Of a DNA stretch of 8,588 nucleotides, positions 5,859 through 8,588 are shown in pieces; position 1 is the stretch's first letter; each line of letters opens with the position of its first letter. The stretch spans positions 1 to 8,588 of the forward strand of contig CALKXN010000300.1 in NCBI GenBank assembly GCA_938003555.1, read 5' to 3'. A program made the position numbers and the translations under genes. This DNA comes from an uncultured Robiginitomaculum sp. GTDB lineage: Bacteria > Pseudomonadota > Alphaproteobacteria > Caulobacterales > Maricaulaceae. The notes beneath the pieces were generated by a model. That model was given only the letters and a program-made list of their open reading frames with translations, made no database searches and had not been told where the DNA came from.

Positions 5859-7532
5859 TTACTCGCGATATAGTGGCATTGTTACCGTAAATTTCGCGCC
5901 TTTAATCTCGCCATTATGCAGGCGGTTTTCAGCGAATATTTCTCCGCGATGCGCGCGCACGATTTGGCGGCAAATGGCGAGGCCGAGCCCAGAGTGGGTG
6001 CCAAACTCTTGGCCCTTGGGGCGCTGCGTGTAGAAGCGCTCGAAAATATTATCTAAATTATCAGGCGGGATTCCCGGGCCGTCATCATCCACTGTGATGA
6101 CCGCCATATTTTCGCGCTCCCCTTCGCCGCGCCTTACGCGCAGGCGCACTTCGCCTTTTTGAGGTGAAAAGGTAATTGCGTTGTCGATTAAATTGCGAAC
6201 GACCTGCCCGATAGGGTCCGGCGCGCCGCGAATAATAATCGGATCATCTTCGGCGCTATCCGGCGTGATATAATGCACCGTCGGCATATCGGGTTTACTC
6301 GTTTGTTCATAGAGCATCGCCATATTTTCCAGCATCTGCTCAATCTCTATCGGAACGCCGGTTTCGCGGGCCAGTTCTGCGTCCATACGCGAGGCTTTGG
6401 AAATATCGGTAATCAGGCGATCCATGCGCGTGACATCATTTTGAACAACGGCAATCAATTTCTCGCGCTGTGCATCCGTTTTCGCGCTGGGGAGCGTTTC
6501 CATGGCGCTGCGCATTGAGGTCAGCGGGTTTTTAATTTCATGGGCCACATCTGCGGCAAAATTGGCGATGTCATTTATGCGATCATAAAGCCCGTCTGTC
6601 ATTTCGCGAAGGATGATCGAGAGATCGCCAATTTCATCACGGCGACCAGAAAGGTCCGGAATAGCCCCGCGATTATCGCTGGAGCGCGTCACGATCTCTG
6701 CCGCGCGGGCAAGGCGGCGAATAGGCAGAGCGATAAATAAGGTCAAAGCAAGCGACGATAGCACCGCTGTCAATATGGCCAATATAGCAATCGGAGCAAG
6801 GGAACGGCGCTCCGCATCGACAATAGCTTGCAAATCGCGGCTTTCCATTGTGACAACGCCAACGACCGCCTGAACGCGGGTGATCGGAATGTTGACAGCC
6901 ACAATCAATTCGCCGTCATCATATTGTTCTCCGGCAACAGGGTCACCGAGCAGCGCGCGGCGAATGTCTTGGTCAAGCTCACGTTTAAGAAATTCGCGGC
7001 GACGCTTCACGCTGGGAATGGCGCGCACAAGAGCCTGCGTGCCGCCTTCTATACGCTCTGTTAAAGTCAGGTTGTCATCGGGGGTTTCCGTTTCAAAAGG
7101 CAGGATTTCAACGCCGGTTTTTAGCGCTTCGCTATCGCCAATCAATTCTCCATTAATATCGTACAGACGAATACGCGTGCCTTGCTGGAGGGAAATACGG
7201 CGCAGCACTTGGCGCGCATCTTGAACATTGAGGTTCGGGATAGGCCCCTCACCCGTCGCCTCACTGGCCAAAACAGAGCCGACCAATTCCGCTTGGGAAT
7301 AGAGGCTTTGAACCTTGGTATCAATCAGGCCTGTGCGCACCTCATTGAGCGTCAGCGCGCCGATAATCAAAATCAGCAAGCCGACAATATTGGACAGAAA
7401 TATCGCCCGCGCGAGCGAAGAAAACCCAAGCGCCCGAAGGCGTCTGGGTTTGGCTTTCAGCCCGGCCGCAGCCGGCCCGGAACTATGCTTCTTTGTATTT
7501 ATATCCGACGCCATAGAGCGTTTCGATACCAT
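5859..7532 (-). CDS. chvG: ChvG-type membrane sensor histidine kinase
   Basis: 557 residues from ATG 7532. Sensor kinase partner of ChvI; ChvG/ExoS proteins of alphaproteobacteria sense envelope or acid stress and phosphorylate ChvI. Visible in order: a cytoplasmic basic N-terminus; TM1 (about 45-62); a periplasmic sensor domain (about 63-247) that includes [12 protein letters not shown] and [17 protein letters not shown]2 (about 247-270); HAMP ([12 protein letters not shown] onward); the dimerisation/phosphoacceptor helix with His331 in HEIKNPL; N-box [12 protein letters not shown]1 DDDGPGIP; F-box FERFYTQ; and G2 THSGLGLAI. The catalytic set is complete. It overlaps the end of chvI by about 50 bases, suggesting translational coupling. 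No clear Shine-Dalgarno is seen; ATG 7514 is an equally possible start (551 residues). Its stop lies at the right 13-bp repeat of the insert. In rhizobia chvG is followed by hprK and PTS genes, absent here. Confidence 0.92.
   Translation of the reverse strand: MVSKRSMASDINTKKHSSGPAAAGLKAKPRRLRALGFSSLARAIFLSNIVGLLILIIGALTLNEVRTGLIDTKVQSLYSQAELVGSVLASEATGEGPIPNLNVQDARQVLRRISLQQGTRIRLYDINGELIGDSEALKTGVEILPFETETPDDNLTLTERIEGGTQALVRAIPSVKRRREFLKRELDQDIRRALLGDPVAGEQYDDGELIVAVNIPITRVQAVVGVVTMESRDLQAIVDAERRSLAPIAILAILTAVLSSLALTLFIALPIRRLARAAEIVTRSSDNRGAIPDLSGRRDEIGDLSIILREMTDGLYDRINDIANFAADVAHEIKNPLTSMRSAMETLPSAKTDAQREKLIAVVQNDVTRMDRLITDISKASRMDAELARETGVPIEIEQMLENMAMLYEQTSKPDMPTVHYITPDSAEDDPIIIRGAPDPIGQVVRNLIDNAITFSPQKGEVRLRVRRGEGERENMAVITVDDDGPGIPPDNLDNIFERFYTQRPKGQEFGTHSGLGLAICRQIVRAHRGEIFAENRLHNGEIKGAKFTVTMPLYRE
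5860..5872. repeat. 13-bp direct repeat, right copy, at the end of chvG
   Basis: TACTCGCGATATA, identical to 5353-5365. On the minus strand it encodes the final residues (Tyr-Arg-Glu) and part of the stop of chvG. On the plus strand, with G5873, it also provides a TAG stop equivalent to the one ending the pseudouridine synthase gene. Confidence 0.85.
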
Positions 7533-8187
7533 CAAATGTCTTGTCCGTCTTGCGGAACTTTTTACGCAAGCGCTTTATGTGCGAATCAATTGTGCGATCA
7601 TCGACATAGACTTGATCGTCATAGGCCGCGTCCATCAGCTGGTCGCGCGATTTCACATAGCCCGGACGCAATGCCAAAGCGTGCAAAATCAGAAATTCTG
7701 TCACAGTCAATTTCACCGGATTGCCATCCCAGCTACAAGCATGACGGTTCGGGTCCAGCACAAGTTTGGAGCGGCGAATGACTTTGTCATCACCTTCTTG
7801 CGGGACAGGCATTTCGACATTGGATAGTTTGGCGCGGCGAAGAACTGCTTTAATCCGCTCGCCCAAAAGACGCTGCGAAAACGGCTTTGTGATATAATCA
7901 TCCGCGCCCATATTCAGGCCAATCGCCTCGTCAAATTCATCATCTTTGGACGTCAAAAAGATCACCGGCATATTGCTGGTCTGGCGCAGACGGCGCAAAA
8001 GCTCGAGCCCGTCCATTTGCGGCATCTTCACATCGAAAATCGCAATGTCCGGCGGATTGCGGGTCAGCGCTTTAAGCGCGCTAACGCCTTCATGGTAAGT
8101 GCGTACCTCATATCCTTCGCCCTCCAGGAACATGGATACAGATGTCAGTATGTTTTCGTCGTCATCGACAAGCGCGATAGATGTCAT
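7483..8187 (-). CDS. chvI: ChvI-type response regulator, OmpR/PhoB family
   Basis: 234 residues. Cytoplasmic DNA-binding response regulator activated by phosphorylation from ChvG; in alphaproteobacteria it controls envelope, exopolysaccharide, acid and host-interaction genes. The receiver domain (1-~118) starts [10 protein letters not shown] with acidic-pocket Asp8/Asp9, phosphoacceptor Asp52 in [11 protein letters not shown], conserved LTSK (78-81), and Lys101 in KPFS. The winged-helix domain (~135-232) holds [13 protein letters not shown] and a recognition region [20 protein letters not shown], nearly diagnostic for ChvI, ending with [13 protein letters not shown]. Start ATG 8187 is set by a GGAGG eight bases upstream (8200-8196) and by the canonical N-terminus; the frame is open 18 codons further but without support. 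First gene of the operon with chvG. A tandem-repeat box upstream suggests autoregulation. Confidence 0.96.
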   Translation of the reverse strand: MTSIALVDDDENILTSVSMFLEGEGYEVRTYHEGVSALKALTRNPPDIAIFDVKMPQMDGLELLRRLRQTSNMPVIFLTSKDDEFDEAIGLNMGADDYITKPFSQRLLGERIKAVLRRAKLSNVEMPVPQEGDDKVIRRSKLVLDPNRHACSWDGNPVKLTVTEFLILHALALRPGYVKSRDQLMDAAYDDQVYVDDRTIDSHIKRLRKKFRKTDKTFDGIETLYGVGYKYKEA

Positions 8188-8195
8188 AATTTTGG

Positions 8196-8200
8196 CCTCC
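8196..8200 (-). promoter_or_regulatory. Ribosome binding site of chvI
   Basis: GGAGG on the minus strand, eight bases before ATG 8187. It selects this start over the upstream in-frame ATG at 8241, which would precede the site. Confidence 0.8.
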
Positions 8201-8248
8201 AACCCTGTGGCAAAGCTAGCCCGCTTCATCTTGTCTGCCAAGAGCGCG

Positions 8249-8288
8249 GATATAACCTTGCCTTAATTTCGTAATGTGCTGGTAATGT
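8249..8288 (-). promoter_or_regulatory. Candidate chvI promoter with 7-4-7 tandem-repeat regulator box
   Basis: On the minus strand, ACATTAC-CAGC-ACATTAC (8288-8271) is an exact 7-bp direct repeat with a 4-bp spacer, centres 11 bp apart. This is the geometry of PhoB/OmpR-family binding sites, in which a dimer occupies one DNA face. A TATATC (8254-8249) downstream can serve as -10; a -35 would fall inside the promoter-proximal repeat, the usual arrangement when such a regulator replaces a poor -35. The likely binder is ChvI itself, but that is inference. About 60 bases separate the -10 from the chvI ATG. Confidence 0.5.
8257..8268. repeat. 12-bp direct repeat, copy 1, in the chvI upstream region
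   Basis: CTTGCCTTAATT, identical to 8315-8326 and 58 bases away. It falls between the tandem-repeat box and the -10 candidate of chvI. The identity does not extend outside the 12 bases, so this is not a simple tandem duplication. Confidence 0.7.
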
Positions 8289-8314
8289 CCGCTTAGGGCG
8301 AAGTTATGACCATT

Positions 8315-8326
8315 CTTGCCTTAATT
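8315..8326. repeat. 12-bp direct repeat, copy 2, between the antiporter gene and chvI
   Basis: CTTGCCTTAATT, second copy of the 12-mer at 8257-8268. It lies 12 bases beyond the antiporter stop, upstream of the tandem-repeat box. It could be a distal operator site. Confidence 0.7.
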
Positions 8327-8338
8327 GCGCCGAAATGC

Positions 8339-8588
8339 TTACGCCGCGACGATTCCTGCAATCAGATAAAATAGCGCCGCAAGGCCGCCGCATAAGAGCG
8401 CGTAAGGTAATTGCGTTCGGATATGATCGATATGATCATTGGCGGTTGCCATTGAGGTGATAATTGAGGTGTCCGATATGGGCGAGCAGTGATCGCCAAA
8501 TATGCCGCCGCCCAAAGCCGCCGCGACGCAAAGCGCCATGGGGAGATTAAGCTCGGTCGCGAGCGGCACAGCAATCGCAATCATAATC
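8339..8588 (-). CDS. Na+/H+ antiporter, NhaC family (C-terminal part)
   Basis: About 82 codons are visible; the frame is open to the right edge, so the start is outside the window. NhaC-family proteins are inner-membrane antiporters exchanging Na+ for H+ in pH and sodium homeostasis. The signature GGGIFGDHCSPISDTSI is followed by ATANDHIDHIRTQLPYAL, both characteristic of this family. A hydrophobic helix then closes the protein (LCGGLAALFYLIAGIVAA). The residues before the signature form another membrane helix. It lies upstream of chvI on the same strand with a 151-base gap containing the chvI control region. No terminator hairpin is apparent after its stop. Confidence 0.88.
   Translation of the reverse strand, partial: IMIAIAVPLATELNLPMALCVAAALGGGIFGDHCSPISDTSIITSMATANDHIDHIRTQLPYALLCGGLAALFYLIAGIVAA

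Larger units (their letters stand above)
5366..5859. mobile_element. AT-rich single-gene insert bounded by 13-bp direct repeats
   Basis: About 494 bases of AT-rich DNA lie between two convergent, GC-richer core genes and are bounded on both sides by TACTCGCGATATA. One minus-strand reading frame, allowing for one frameshift, fills 418 of these bases. No transposase, integrase or convincing terminal inverted repeats are visible, so the mechanism is unknown: a non-autonomous element, a remnant, or repeat-mediated capture. No integron attC site was found; a 5-bp hairpin TGTTG/CAACA (5391-5395/5406-5410) is the only structure in the gene-free left part (5367-5415). Confidence 0.6.

Noticed and set aside
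7182..7827. Long plus-strand open frames (up to 199 codons) over the chvG/chvI junction
   Set aside because: They are antisense to well-conserved coding sequence, have no recognisable domain, and reflect the codon bias of the real genes.
8188..8241. 18-codon N-terminal extension of ChvI
   Set aside because: It would start upstream of the strong GGAGG site at 8196-8200; [10 protein letters not shown] is the canonical start.

Overview
The window looks like a chromosomal segment of an alphaproteobacterium. The strongest clue is a complete ChvI/ChvG-type two-component pair, a system found in this class. A heat-shock promoter in front of clpB also fits the alphaproteobacterial RpoH pattern. The core genes are moderately GC-rich. 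Affiliation below class cannot be settled from this sequence (Caulobacterales/Maricaulales-like is a guess).

Layout, left to right. (1) 2-166, + strand: the last 54 codons of an upstream gene, possibly the C-terminus of a large NAD-dependent glutamate dehydrogenase. (2) 167-312: an intergenic region with a near-perfect hairpin and a textbook RpoH promoter. (3) 313-2880, +: complete clpB disaggregase. (4) 2911-4227, -: a lone AT-rich accessory gene for a ParB/Srx-fold protein, wedged between clpB and the next + strand gene. (5) 4347-5366, +: an RluA/RluD-family 23S rRNA pseudouridine synthase with no visible Shine-Dalgarno, possibly leaderless. (6) 5366-5859: an AT-rich single-gene insert between two convergent core genes. 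It is flanked by an exact 13-bp direct repeat that restores both gene ends, and its one gene (- strand) seems frameshifted at an A8 run. (7) 5859-8187, -: chvG histidine kinase and chvI response regulator, overlapping as an operon (chvI first). (8) 8188-8338: the chvI control region, with a 7-4-7 tandem repeat typical of OmpR/PhoB-family regulators and a separate 12-bp repeat. (9) 8339-8588, -: the C-terminal part of an NhaC-family Na+/H+ antiporter, running off the window.

Functionally the core genes cover protein disaggregation under heat stress, ribosome modification, envelope/acid-stress signalling and ion homeostasis. Two AT-rich islands break up this backbone, and they are the most interesting parts. 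The second has unusually clear insertion boundaries. The first carries a ParB-like gene whose relatives, as I recall, are often accessory, but no partner gene is visible here. I see no tRNA, rRNA, CRISPR array, transposase or integrase. No gene-free stretch exceeds 300 bases.
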